Origin: Protea cynaroides
Lineage: Eukaryota; Streptophyta; Magnoliopsida; Proteales; Proteaceae
NCBI GenBank assembly: GCA_028583415.1
Contig: CM053269.1
Location: 25,039,477 to 25,103,476 of the forward strand
Direction: 5' to 3'
DNA: 64,000 bases
The notes under the pieces are model-generated. The model saw only the letters and a list, made by a program, of their open reading frames with translations, was not told the DNA's origin and searched no databases. This document shows, one piece after another, positions 35,742 to 47,119 of this stretch. The first letter of the stretch is position 1, and every line of letters begins with the position of its first letter. The translations under genes and the position numbers were made by a program.

Positions 35742-36987
35742 CCCTTTCCTAATAATGGTACAAGAGGACATCGAAAAGGGTAGGACTAACCTTGAGTTCA
35801 CCTTGGACGATTAAAAGGTACTGAAGTACAAAGGAAGAATATGTGTACCCAAAACAGAAAGCTTGGACATTAGACACCGATTGATGAAAGAAGCCCATAC
35901 CACCATCTATTCGATACATCCTGGAAGTACAAAAATGTATCATGACCTAAAGAAATTATATTGGTGGAGGGGAATGAAAGCAGATGTAGCTAAGTTCGTG
36001 TCTCAATGCCCAAATTGTCAGAAAATAAAGGCTGAACGACAAAGATCGGCAGGACTGTTACAGCCGTTATCGGAACTGAAAGCATTGTGTTCGATAGTGA
36101 TCCACGATTTACTTCAAATTTTTTGAGAAGGATTGCAAAAGGCTATGGGTACAACATTGAAGTTTAGTACTGCATTCCATCCACAGACAGATGGACAGTC
36201 AGAGCGTACAATTCATATTCTAGAAGATATGCTTCGAGCATGTGTAATTGATTTTAAAGGATCATGGGATGAAAAGTTACCACTGATTGAGTTCGCTTAT
36301 AACAATAACTTGTTATAACTATAAGGCTACTATACAGATGTCACCCTATGAAGCACTGTATGGCCGAAAGTGTCGAACTCCTTTGTTTTGGAATGAAATT
36401 GGGGAACGTAGAATTGTTGGACCGAAATTTGTTGAAGAGACTTGTCGAGTGGTCGACATTATCAAGGAAAGAGTGAGAACAGCTCAGAATCGTCAAAAGC
36501 AATATGCAAATACCCAACGTCGAGACCTTGAATTCGTCGTGGGTGATAAAGTAAAGTATCGCCTATGCGAGGATTGAAACAGTTCGGATAGAAAGGGAAA
36601 TTAAGTCCAAGATATGTCGGGCCATATGAGATTCTAACTAAGCGTGGAAAAGTGGCATACCAGTTAGCACTACCACCATCTATGTCAAGTGTGCATGACG
36701 TATTTCATATTTCCTTATTGAAGAAGTATGTCAAGGATCCGATGCACATTTTGACAATAGACTTACCTGATTTGACTGAAGATTTGACATTTGAAGTAGC
36801 ACCAACTGAAATCACTAGTCAGAAGGTTCAACGACTACGCAACCGTGATATCTATTATGTTAAGGTCACCTGGAGAAGTAGAGATATGGAAGAAATTACA
36901 TGGGAAGAAGAGAATGCTATGCGAAAGCAATACCCTCATCTTTCGACTCGGAAGGTATGTACAATTTCGAGGACAAAATTTTTATAA
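35742..36987 (+). pseudogene. Integrase and chromodomain of element A-D
   Basis: The HHCC domain is clear at 35863-36060 (EAHTTIYSIHPG, then CPNCQKIKAE). The core is damaged. About 300 bp between LLQPLSEL and the second catalytic Asp region are deleted, and the DPRFTS-like stretch is out of frame. [13 protein letters not shown] with the catalytic Glu is kept at 36133-36318. From 36287 to 36577 the sequence reads MSPYEALYGRKCRTPLFW. A final frame (36652-36987) holds HDVFHISLLKKY and the chromodomain, with VQRLRNRDIYYVKVTWR and EITWEEENAMRKQYPHL. The chromodomain in this form marks the Tekay clade, and in relatives it is thought to guide integration to heterochromatin. Confidence 0.88.
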
Positions 36988-36999
36988 GTAGGGGGGAGT
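36988..36999 (+). promoter_or_regulatory. Polypurine tract of element A-D
   Basis: GTAGGGGGGAGT sits directly after the pol stop codon (TAA 36985-36987) and directly before the LTR start TGTAAGACCC. Confidence 0.85.
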
Positions 37000-37345
37000 T
37001 GTAAGACCCGTATCAAACTAACCCGGTCTTTCTACCCATCATGGTCGAGCCAAATGGATCAAGTGCGTGAGGGAGATCGTGATCCCAGGTATTAAACTGA
37101 CCTAAAAACATTAAAATAAGGGGGAGGGTCGCATACCCAAAGGCAGGGTCGGACCCCCCCAGTATAAAAGTCAAACCCTGAGTTTTTAATCGGGGGTCGG
37201 ACATTTTAGAACCAGGGGTCGACGGGATCTCCGACCCCCTCATCGACCCCCAGTCTGTCGACAGAAACCGTGAATTAGGAACTTTCCAAATTTCAATGGG
37301 ATTCTTTTCTAATCTCAATGGGACTTATTTTGGGAGTTTCTACTC

Positions 37346-37353
37346 TATAAATA
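37346..37353 (+). promoter_or_regulatory. TATA box of LTR D
   Basis: TATAAATA in the same context as in LTR B (6268). It marks the likely promoter of the LTR. Confidence 0.65.
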
Positions 37354-38775
37354 GGACATCCCTAAGCCTCTTTTACTCCTTTTAAAACTCTAATTGGATT
37401 GAGAGAAAGAGAAGAGAAGGAGAAGAGAAAGAAAAGAGAAGGAAAGTGGAGAAGAGGATCAAAGAGAAGGCTTCAGAGAAACCAGCCTAATTCTCAGGTA
37501 TGGAAACTATCTCCATGTAATTCTACAAACCTTAGAATAGATAGTGAAGAAGGAATGATCTAGGAGAAACCCAAATCATCCATCCATGGTTAGGTTTTCA
37601 TGGAAAACCATGTGGGAGATCATAAAAACCATATAGGTGAATGAACTACGGTTCTAGACCATAAAACATGTGTGGAATGGATTGTAGAAGCAAGCCATAG
37701 GACCTCAAACACGAAGGAATGGACTGTAGGATGAAAATTTGACTAAACCCACAGGGGGTCGCACGGGGGTCGATGGCCAATCGACCCTACCAGACCCTAA
37801 CAATCGACCCCCAGTGTTCGGGAAGTCCAGAATCTGGGTGGTAGCACCCAAGGTCGATGGAACCTCCGACCCTGGCATCGACCCCCAGTTAACAACATGC
37901 TTTTTAAAATCAGAATTTATTCTAATTAAATTCTATCGACTTGATTAGGTCTTCTAGTGATATAATATTGATATTTAGTTGATTCTTAAAGATTGAAAGA
38001 GGATCTACGATCAAGCAAAGGTGATGGAACAAGACCTAAACTAATTGGCTAATAATAAACTGTTTTATTCTTGAGTCCAATGTCATGATTGATTTTATGC
38101 GTGTATACTTGTTATGTGCATTCCACATGTCATCCAATATTTCTATTATTACTATTCATGCATATTTAAATTATTGTTTATAACATGATGATGATGATGA
38201 TGATAGGAATAGACATGTGAATGTATGTGTGTGGTTGGTGTGCTTGATGCGAGCGAGTATCAGGGGGGGTGTCATAGGCCGGGCCTCAACACTCTAACTC
38301 TATCTCTAACTCAAGTCTTGTCCACTAACATCGTCGTATCGCTATTACCTTAGCAGAGCTATTACGTCGTAGGGTATGAGGGGAGGTGGTCTCGGACCGT
38401 GTAGTCTCTGACTCTGCCGGGGGGCCTTAGCCCTATCTCTATGGACGTATTGAGGGATGCTGGGGTGAGGCCTTGGATACACTGATTGGAATTAAGATTA
38501 GTTAGTTGCGAGCCCAGTTTGCGAGCCCTCGCCAGCAGGGGCTTACGTGTTGGTATGGGCAACTGGTATAACAATAAACGTAACCTTTGTGTGTACATTG
38601 TCCATGGTGGGTGCATGTGAGACGACAATAAACGTTATCTTTGGGCGGCACATTGCAAACTTATTTACCAGACCAAAGATATGAATTGAATGCATGCATA
38701 TGTTTGTTGCATTGTTTTGTTTGCTCACTGAGCCATGATGTGTGCTCACCCTCTCGACGTTGAATATTTTTAGTT

Positions 38776-38907
38776 CATGATGCAGGTACTACGGTCGAAG
38801 ATTATATGAGTGCTCTGGTGTACCCACGTGTTGCTGCAATGGAAGCCGAAGACTTAGTGGATACGCATGACTCCTCATGCGAGTGCAACTCATGCGTATT
38901 CGATTAG
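38776..38907 (+). CDS. LTR-encoded 43-residue Cys-motif peptide, copy in LTR D
   Basis: Open 132-nt frame, HDAGTTVEDYM at the start and HDSSCECNSCVFD then TAG at the end. In this copy a TGA lies a few codons upstream of the TTTTTAG signal, so an unspliced longer frame as in LTR A is not possible here. Confidence 0.45.
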   Translation, partial: HDAGTTVEDYMSALVYPRVAAMEAEDLVDTHDSSCECNSCVFD

Positions 38908-40477
38908 ATTTTTCATTTGAATTTATTAAGAAAATTTAATTGATATTTTATTTACTTATGTCTCAGTTGATACAACATAAATTGATACTTTATTTATGAT
39001 TACCACAATTAGATTCCTCAGTTCATTTACTATAAAATTTCGCTATTGTGTATTTATTCTGATTATGATTGTGGATGTGTATGATTTTATTTTTAATGGA
39101 CATAGCCTATTAGAGATCCTAGTTGAACCGTTGGTTTATTGACAGTTCATCGAATTGGGGGGGTGTGTCAAATTAGATCCAGAAACGGATCTTTGCGGGT
39201 TTCGCTTGCCAAATCTTGAGTCTAGGGACTTTCCTAACATAGGGAAATTTCCTAAACCCCAACCTAGTCTATTTAAGGACCCTTAAACCTCCTTAGAACT
39301 CTTTGATTGTTTCTCACAAACCTTAGAGAGGAGAAAGAGATTGAAGAAAAAGAAGGAGCTAAGAAAGGTGGGAGAGGAGCCGCCGTTGGACGAAGAACAC
39401 CATAGTTGCAAACCAACGGTAAATGCTTGAACTTCTCTCTAAGTTAAGCATTATAGATGATTAATCATGAATTGATCAATACCATGCAAGGCGAGGTATT
39501 GATCTAAAACCCTTAAATTTCCGTCAAACCCTAATACAGTCGATAAACCCTAGATTCGCATTCTAGGCTAAGGATCATCGAAACTAGGACTTAAATGAAA
39601 CATGAAACAACTTTAACTCATTGCTCAGGCCTATAATGCATAGGAAAAACCCTAGAACCAATAATGGGTGACCGACGGAAGGCGAACACCAAGATTGGTG
39701 GTCTTCCGGAGGCATACCGGTCGATCATACCGGTCGCACCATATGCAATCGGTACTGCGACTGGTACCTCTCGGGAGCTGGTCTGTGGGGGACAGGTGGA
39801 CCATACCGGTCGCACCTTTCCCTACAGTGCAGCGACCAGTACCTACGACCAGTATGCACTGTGAGGGGTATATTTTGATCCAGTTGATTTTTCGACCAAC
39901 GTAAACCCTAAGAAACTAATTCTAATTCAACCCTAACATCGTGTAGGACCTTGTGATAGCGAGTTTGGATTCTGTGACGCAGAGCAAGCTAGCAATCAAG
40001 CGTCAGGTAAGGGAATCGGACCTAAACCCTAATAACTTAATAACAGTAAAATATTGTTAATAATTATGATTCTGTGAAATGATGTTTGTGCATGCTTACA
40101 TGTCATCTTTACTTTCAGTTATTTTATTGGTCATGCATACTCGCTATGCTAGGTTGTATATTAGGCATGTGATTGTTTTCGTTGGGTGTTGTCACACCCT
40201 AATTCCAGCTGAACCAAAAGTGTGAGTGAATCGTCACTGAACCAACGGTTCACACCAGGATCTCAATAAGACCGTGTCCACTCATACACACCATTGTACA
40301 TAACCATAATCAGAATATAATAAAATACAGCGGAAGTCTTAAATTAAATGAACTGAGTACTTCTATTGATAATTTAAATAAAATATCCAATTATTCAAAA
40401 CATCATAACATAAATAATTATTCTTACATCATTTATAAATCCAACTGAAAATAAATAAAATAAACAAATCAAATATC

Positions 40478-40609
40478 CTAGAGGTACACGCAGAAAGGGC
40501 ACTCGCATGAAGCGTCATGCTCGTCCTCCCCTGCTTGCACTTCCAAGGCAGCAACTCTTCCATATATTGGAGCATCCACGTAGTCCTCCATAATGTAACC
40601 TGCATCAAC
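40478..40609 (-). CDS. LTR-encoded Cys-motif peptide, LTR2 form, reverse solo LTR
   Basis: Open 132-nt frame, VDAGYIMEDYVDAPIYG at the start and EHDASCECPFCVYL then TAG at the end. The frame is open upstream to ATG at 40687. Homologous to the LTR1 copies, with CPFC in place of CNSC. Confidence 0.45.
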   Translation of the reverse strand, partial: VDAGYIMEDYVDAPIYGRVAALEVQAGEDEHDASCECPFCVYL

Positions 40610-42057
40610 ATCTAAAAATAGTGTGTACACAAGGGTGAGCTCACAACTTAGCTCAGTAAGAAAATCAGACAATGCAACACACATCATGCATGAGTAACAT
40701 TCATATTATGGTCTGGTTTTAAGTTTGCAATGTGCTATAGAAAGGATTGGCGGCCACCGCACCTCTATACACGAGTGTGTGAAGCCGCCACATCCAATGG
40801 ATCAAATACCACTATCGTCCCACATGCACCCACCATGGAATAGAGATAGAGCTAAAGCGTCCGGATCAAACACCGCCAACACTTCCCCTGATGCCCTACC
40901 CATACCAACACGTAAGCCCCTATTGGAGAGGGCTTGCAAACTGGACTCACAACTAACCAATCCTATATGTCATCACAGTAGGCCCTATCCCAGCACAGCT
41001 CCCTACGGCATAGAGATAGAGCTAGAGTCTAGTGGCCAGACCGGAGACCACAGTGCCACTTCCTCCCCCTGATACCCTACCCGCACCAAGCATGCTAAGA
41101 TAAAAACGATACGAAAAGGTGTTAGTGTGAGGAATGATCCCAAACCCCAGGCCCTTCCCATTCCACACAACAACGAAAACAATCACATGCCTAACAGTCA
41201 CATCCTAGCATAGCGAGTATGCATGAACAATATAATAACTGAAAGTAAAGATGACATGCGAGTATGCACAAACACCATTCTATAGAATCATAATTATTAA
41301 CAACGTTTTACTGTTATTAAATTATTAGGGTTTAGGTCCGATTCCCTTACCTGATGCTTGATTGATAGCTTGCTCCGCGTCACAGAATTCAAACTCGCTA
41401 TCACAAGGTCCTACACGATGTTAGGGTTGAATTAGAATAGTTTTCTTAGGGTTTACGTTGGTCGAAAAAACCAATTGGGTCAAAAACACTTCCACGGTGC
41501 ATACCGGTCGCATGTACCAGTCGCAGGTACCGGTCGCGGCACTGTGGGGAAAGGTGCGACCGGTATGGTCGACCGATCCCCACAGACCAGTCTCCGAGAG
41601 GTACCGATTGCAGTACCAATCGCATAGGGTGCGACTGGTATGGTCGATCGGTATGCCTTCGGAAGACCATAAGCTCGGTTCTCGCCTTCCGTCGGTCACC
41701 CCTATTGATTCTAGGGTTTCTCCTATATATTCTAGGTCTGAGCAATGAGTTAGAGTTGTTTCATACTCCATTCAAGTTCCAATTTAGATGATCCTCAACC
41801 TAAAACTTGAATCTAGGGTTATCGACTTTATTAGGGTTTGAAGGCAAATTTATTGGTTTAGATCAATACCTCGCCTTGCATGGTATTGATCCATTCATGA
41901 CTAATCTTCTATAACGCTTAACTTAGAGGAAGGTTCAAGCACTTACCGTTGGTTCGCAGTAGGGTGTTCTTCATCCAACGGCAACGGTGGCTCCTCTCCC
42001 TCCTTCCTTAGCTCTTTCTCCTTCTTCGATCTCTTTCTCCTCTCTAGGGTTTGTGAG

Positions 42058-42802
42058 TGTTAGGGGGGAAAAATATCACCCAATGGAAATCTTACACGTG
42101 GCACCCAAAATCACCTAGGCCGACCAGTCATGATAAAGTGGTACTCAGCCTTGTCTGGTCGGAGTCATGATAAAGTGGCGCTCGGCCTTGTCTGGTCGGA
42201 GTCATAATTTTACCGCTCGGAGTTACAGTCCTATTAGGACACGGCGTATGGTCGGAGGTATAATCCTACTCGGTTACGTTCCCCGATCGGAGGTCAGAGG
42301 TCGGAGTCCTAATGCGACTATGTTACGTCGGAGGAGTCCTTCTCCCAGTATGATACGACGCCGACTATCACGGTCTGTGACCACTCATATACTGACATGT
42401 GTCACTCCCAGAGCTGACCGACCTAGCTTCCTTGGCTACGGTCTTCCACTCCTACTCAGAGTCTACAACTCAGGTGTCCCTTAGAGCGACACGTGGCAAT
42501 CTTATTGGCGATCTCTCTGAGTCCTGGTACCTCCATGCTTCTTCCCAATGTCTATAAGTAAAGGACGACCCCTCAAGGTAAGTTCAGTTCACAATCCCTC
42601 TTACTCTCGCATGCTCAAACTCTCTCATCGTCCCACACTTTAAACTAAAGATAGCTTTCTGCTATCTCTTGACTGCTTACTTTGGGAATCTGACTTAGGC
42701 ATCAAAGTGTACCCGGGGCTTAGGCGCCCAACTCCCTTGTCTCATCTCTATGGTTGTAGGTAACTCAGAGCGCGGATCAACGGGTGATTTCCAACCGTAA
42801 CA
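42058..42802 (+). repeat. 5' LTR of the TR-GAG element
   Basis: TGTTAGGGG to CCGTAACA. A promoter-like TCTATAAGTAAAGG lies near 42550. Confidence 0.92.
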
Positions 42803-42805
42803 GTT

Positions 42806-42823
42806 TGGCGCCCACCGTGGGGC
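42806..42823 (+). promoter_or_regulatory. Primer binding site, tRNA-Lys type
   Basis: TGGCGCCCACCGTGGGGC differs by one base from the complement of the 3' end of plant tRNA-Lys as I recall it. Confidence 0.75.
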
Positions 42824-42870
42824 CTCTTTTGATTGAGTTTGAAGATTAGCGCGCAAGCACTCTGGTTTCA

Positions 42871-44120
42871 ATGGCTCACAGGAGAACTCGAGCACAGACA
42901 TCTCATGCACCTTCGGAGCCGTCTGTGCAGGTTCAGGTAGGCAGCAGTGGAAGTACGACGAGGACGAACCGCGTGCCCACGCCTGTACCAGCACCAATAC
43001 CACCACCGGTGCCAACACCGGTTCCAACGCCTACACCAACGGCGACGGCGCCACCACCACCCCCTCAGTATGTTACTCGTCAGCAGTTTGATGAGTTGAG
43101 GCAACAAATTGAACAGTTGGCTAGAGCCTTGAGGGGCGCTCGAGCAAGCGGTTTGGCAGCAGGAGGAGAAAATCCCCATTCGGTACCGGATGCCCCCTGA
43201 AGCCCCGCCAGTGGTCTATCCGCAGCCAGCGCCGACGGCTTCTACCAGAACCTTACCGAGCAATCCCCCCATGGGATATCAAGCGCCCGCACGGAGTGTG
43301 GCGGGGTCAGCCGCTCGGCATCCCCCGACAAATCAACACCAGGCGCCGGCAGCGCCACCTCCGGTGAGAGGCGCAAGGTCCTTCCTCGACGCCCTCCGCC
43401 AGGAGAGGGTTAATGTAGACACACCAGAAACGGTTGCACCACCTCCGGATACGCCTCAGTCCGAGGTCGAGTGGCGTTTACTGGAGCTAACCACTCGGCT
43501 TCAGCAGGTGGATCAGAACCTGGTAGCTCCGCCGATGACGGCCTATACGGCAGTCATGGCGCTTTCTGATGAGATTATGAGGGCTCCCCCTCCTAACAAT
43601 TTCAAGATGCCAGTCCTGGACTCCTACAACGGGAGCACGGATCCCGAACAGTATCTGGATGCGTTCGTCTCTATGACACTATTCTATCCTCTGAGCGACA
43701 GCCTTATCTGTAGAGCATTTCCTTCAACGCTCCGAGGCGCCGCTCGTACATGGTTTAATAACCTGCCTATGAGTTGTATTACTTCGTTCGAGCAATTATC
43801 GAACAAATTCTTGACGCACTTCTAGGCCAGCCGACTGCGCAAGAAGACATCTTATCACCTGTCTACGGTAAAATAGCAAAAAGACGAGCCCTTGAGGGAC
43901 TTTATCAAGCGCTTCAATGCTGAAGTGCTGGAAATCAAGGACGTCGAGCCCGCAGTGCACATGTCTAGCCTGCAGGCCGGGGTCACCGACGGACAGCTTT
44001 GTTGGTCCCTTGCCAAAAAGCCGCCCAAGAATTTGGATGACCTGCTGGCCAGGTGTGAGAAGTACGCCGCAGCAGATGAGACGACAAAGGCTCAAAAGAG
44101 TAATGCGGTCAACAACCTGA
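42871..44120 (+). pseudogene. gag of the TR-GAG element (Tat type)
   Basis: Start ATG at 42871 (MAHRRTRAQTSHAP). A Pro/Thr-rich tract follows, then a short helical stretch QQFDELRQQIEQLARAL. A frameshift lies near 43190. The second frame (43190-43825) has the gag core: PPPNNFKMPVLDSYNGSTDP, EQYLDAFVSMTLFYPLSD, CRAFPSTLRGAARTWFNNLP and FEQLSNKFLTHF. TAG codons at 43823 and 43874 stand where Gln (CAG) is usual. The rest runs on as LRDFIKRFNAEVLEIKD and LAKKPPKNLDDLLARCEKY. No zinc knuckle, protease or RT follows. Confidence 0.88.
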
Positions 44121-44123
44121 AGG

Positions 44124-44400
44124 CCGACTGTGCCATATCAACGACCCATCATGAAGGCCGACTGTGCTATGTCAGTGGCCGACCCCGAAGGGTCGACTGT
44201 GCCATATCAACTACCGACCATGAAGACCGACTGTGCTATGTCAGTGGCCGACCCCGAAGGGCCGACTGTGCCATATCAACTACCGACCATGAAGGCCGAC
44301 TATGCTATGTCAGTGGCCGACCACGAAGGGCCCACTGTGCCATATCAATGGCCGACGGCGAAAGCCAACCAACAAAGGAGTTCCATGCCAATGCCCGACC
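44124..44400 (+). repeat. 69-bp tandem repeat in the TR-GAG element
   Basis: Units begin GACTGTGCCATATCAAC at about 44126, 44195 and 44264, a period of 69 bp, with an internal half-repeat around GGCCGACTGTGCTATG. The period keeps the gag frame open, so gag may read into it. Confidence 0.9.
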
Positions 44401-44699
44401 ATGATGGCCAACCAACAAAGGAGTGCGAAGTTAATGGTCCATTGTGCCATGCCAATGGCTGATGGTGCCATGTCAAAGGGTTTACACTATCGGTAAAAGA
44501 AGCATTGTCATGGAGAGCATTGTCAGTTCGATACAAAGGTGAAGCATTGTCGGTTTGGCATAAGGACTTGGTCAGGTAGCCAGGCCTGCTAGGGGCACCC
44601 GACGTTCACAGTCGCAAATCCAGAGGTCTTTTATTCCAATAAGGGTCTACAGTGCAAAGTTCAACAACTCTCCAATGTCGTTCCATTCGGCTTCATCAT

Positions 44700-45235
44700 A
44701 CCTGAATCTACCTACTCCGGTCCATAAGCAGACCAGATTAGCACGCAGACCGTACTCGAATCTGCCTACCACGGTCCACAAGCAGACCTCGATAGCACGC
44801 AGACCATACTCAAATCTGCCTACCCCGGTCCACAAGCAGACCTCAGTAGCACGCAGACCATACTCGAATCTGCTTACCACGGTCCACAAGCAGACCTCGG
44901 TAGCACGCAGACCATACTCGAATCTGCCTACCCCGGTCCACAAGCAGACCTCGGTAGCATGCAGACCATACTTGAATCTGCCTACTCCGGTCCACAAGCA
45001 GACCAGAGTAGCACGCAGACCATACTTGAATCTACCTACTCCAGTCCACAAGCAGACCAGAGTAGCACGCAGACCATACCTGAATCTGCCTACTCCGGCT
45101 TACAAGCAGACCAAGGTAGCACGCAGATCATACCTGAATCTGCCTACTTCGGTCCATAAGCAGACCAGGGTAGCACGCAGACCACACATGAATCTACCTA
45201 CTTAGGTCCACAAGCAAGCCTGAGTAGCACGCAGA
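44700..45235 (+). repeat. 54-bp tandem repeat in the TR-GAG element
   Basis: About ten copies of a unit with CGGTCCACAAGCAGACC and AGCACGCAGACC (for example 44718 and 44772). Open frames on both strands result from the multiple-of-three period. Confidence 0.93.
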
Positions 45236-45494
45236 CCTCACGCATCTCCGTCTGCTTAATTCCACAAACATACTTAAGCAGGGCAAGGGATAGGTAGATC
45301 TGATCCAACCTACTTACGTCAACACTTGGCACATTCAACACTTAGCAATTTCTCTAGTCCTTTACAAATGCACTTGGCATAGCAACATGCAATACCGACT
45401 AGTCGAACTCGGCCAAACTGTTAGCTGTCAAGGTTGCCAACCAAAGGACATTTGCACTATCGAATCCCTCACATCCGACAGTGCAAGGGGCATC

Positions 45495-46237
45495 TGTTAG
45501 GGGGGAAAATATCACCCAATGGAAATCTTACACGTGGCACCCAAAGTCACCTAGGCCGACCAGTCATGATAAAGTGGTACTCGGCCTTGTCTGGTCGGAG
45601 TCATGATAAAGTGGCGCTCGGCCTTGTCTGGTCGGAGTCATAATTCTACCGCTCGGAGTTACAGTCCTATTAGGACACGACATATGGTCGGAGATATAAT
45701 CTTACTCGGTTACGTTCCCCGGTCGGAGGTCGGAAGTCGGAGGTCGGAGTCCTAATGCGACTATGTTACGTCGGAGGAGTCCTTCTCCCAGTATGATACG
45801 ACGCCGACTATCACGGTCTGTGACCACTCATATACTGACATGTGTCACTCCCAGAGCTGACCAACCTAGCTTCCTTGGCTACGGTCTTCCACTCCTACTC
45901 GGAGTCTACAACTCAGGTGTCCCTTAGAGCGACACATGGCAATCTACTTCTCTGAGTCTTGGTACCTCCATGCTTCTTCCCAATGTCTATAAGTAGAGGA
46001 CGACCCCTCAAGGTAAGTTCAGTTCACAATCCCTCTCACTCTCGCACGCTCAAACTCTCTCATCGTCCCACACTTTAAACTGGAGATAACTTTATGTTAT
46101 CTCTTGACTGCTTACTTTAGGAATTTGATTTAGGCATCAGAGTGTACCCGGGGCTTAGGCACCCAACTCCCTTGTCTCATCTCTGTGGTTGCAGGTAACT
46201 CAGAGCGCGGATCGACGGGCGATTTCCAACCGTAACA
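45495..46237 (+). repeat. 3' LTR of the TR-GAG element, with polypurine tract just before
   Basis: It is preceded by GCAAGGGGCATC (45483-45494). It starts TGTTAGGGG and ends CCGTAACA, followed by the duplication GTGAG. Confidence 0.92.
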
Positions 46238-47119
46238 GTGAGGATCAATGAAAAAAATTTAAGGAGGTTTAAGGGTCCTTAAATAGATTAGGATTGAGTT
46301 TAGGAAGTCCCCTTACGTTAGGAAAATCCTAGGGTTCGATATTTATAAAGTGGGACCCACAGAGATATATTTCTGGATCTAAGTAGTTTGCCTGAGTAGA
46401 CATACCAGTCGATCGGTACCATCGACCGGTATGAAACAATATCATTTTTAGGTCCGTTTTCATACCTGATTGTCATCCGCTTGTCCCGTCTGGCCTGGTG
46501 ATGATTGAAAGATCTGTTACGACATGAATTAAAGGTTTAGATCGGGTTCATGGAGTGCGGGTCTTACATGTATGGAATGGGAAGGGCCTAGGATCTTGGA
46601 TCATTCCTCACACTGACACCTTTTCGTATCACTTCTGTCTTAGCATGCTTGGTGCGGATAGGGTATCAGGGGGAGGAAGTGGCACTGTGGTCTCCAACCT
46701 GGCCACTAGACTCGAGCCTATCTCTATGCCATAGGGAGCTGTGCGGGGATAGGGCCTACTATGATGACATATAGGATTGGTTAGTTGCGAGCCCAGTTTG
46801 CAAGCCCTCGCCAATAGGGGCTTACGTGTTGGTATGGATAGGGCATCATGGGAAGTGTTGGCGGTGTGTGATCTGAACACTTTAGCTTTATCCCTATTCC
46901 ATGGTGGGTGCATGTGGGACGACAATGGTGTTTGATCCATTGGGCGGATTCACACACTCGTGTATAGAGGTGCGGTGGCCGCCAATCCTTTCTATAGCAC
47001 ATTACAAACTTAAAATCAGACCATAATGTGAATGTTACTCATGCATGTTGTTTGTTGCATTGATTTTCTTACTGAGCTAAGTTATGAGCTCACCCTTGTA
47101 TATATACATGTTTTTAGAT

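Larger units (their letters stand above)
1..39170 (+). mobile_element. Element A-D: Tekay-type (Del) Ty3/gypsy chromovirus, decayed and heavily nested
   Basis: I rebuild one old element from scattered pieces. They are the 5' LTR (before 1 to 1444), an initiator-Met PBS, a leader with an antisense pseudogene, gag at 13416, a protease fragment at 14752, integrase plus chromodomain at 35742-36987, a purine tract and the 3' LTR (37000-39170). The two outer LTRs resemble each other more than they resemble the LTRs of B-C, including shared text at 1 and 37796. The leader is split by B-C with a perfect duplication CAAAC, so the two leader halves join exactly. Chromodomain and tRNA-iMet PBS are typical of the Tekay lineage. 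The bases after the 3' LTR, AATTA, should be its target duplication, with the partner copy left of the window. Pol between protease and integrase is missing, either deleted or in the gap. Confidence 0.75.
37000..39170 (+). repeat. 3' LTR of element A-D (LTR1 family)
   Basis: 2171 bp from TGTAAGACCC to GTGTGTCA. Near its end it has lost the bases between GACAGTTCATC and GAATTGGGG. It carries the TATA box at 37346, a TCTCAG|GTATGG donor-like site near 37498, the GAT microsatellite near 38186 and the 132-nt reading frame. It is followed by AATTA and then outer LTR2 sequence. Confidence 0.9.
42058..46237 (+). mobile_element. TR-GAG/Tat-like gag-only LTR element, both ends intact
   Basis: 4180 bp with LTRs of 745 and 743 bp, a perfect 5-bp duplication GTGAG (42053-42057 and 46238-46242), a tRNA-Lys-type PBS and a purine tract. 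The only coding capacity is a gag of the Tat type. Where pol would be there are two minisatellite arrays. This fits the TR-GAG class of non-autonomous plant elements, which need an autonomous relative for movement. LTRs differ by scattered substitutions and small indels (for example one missing GGTCGGAAGTC-type block in the 5' LTR). Confidence 0.92.
40190..46568 (-). mobile_element. Solo LTR2, reverse, inside the outer LTR2
   Basis: It starts TGTCACACCCT and ends GGGTCTTACA. The two parts (40190-42057 and 46243-46568) add up to about 2.2 kb, interrupted by a gag-only element. Flanks GGTGT and TGTAT are not a perfect duplication. It contains TACCGGTCG-rich stretches (41500-41660, 46400-46440), the LTR2 counterpart of the TCGACCC repeats in LTR1. 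Confidence 0.82.

Noticed and set aside
35112..35801. Long reading frames across 35112-35801 on both strands
   Set aside because: They consist mainly of N bases in the assembly gap, so there is no coding evidence.
44647..45205. Long frames on both strands in the 54-bp array
   Set aside because: Same cause: the period is divisible by three. Only the gag upstream has independent support.
40190..46568. Perfect target duplication around the reverse solo LTR2
   Set aside because: Flanks GGTGT and TGTAT do not match. The insertion is inferred from host continuity only.
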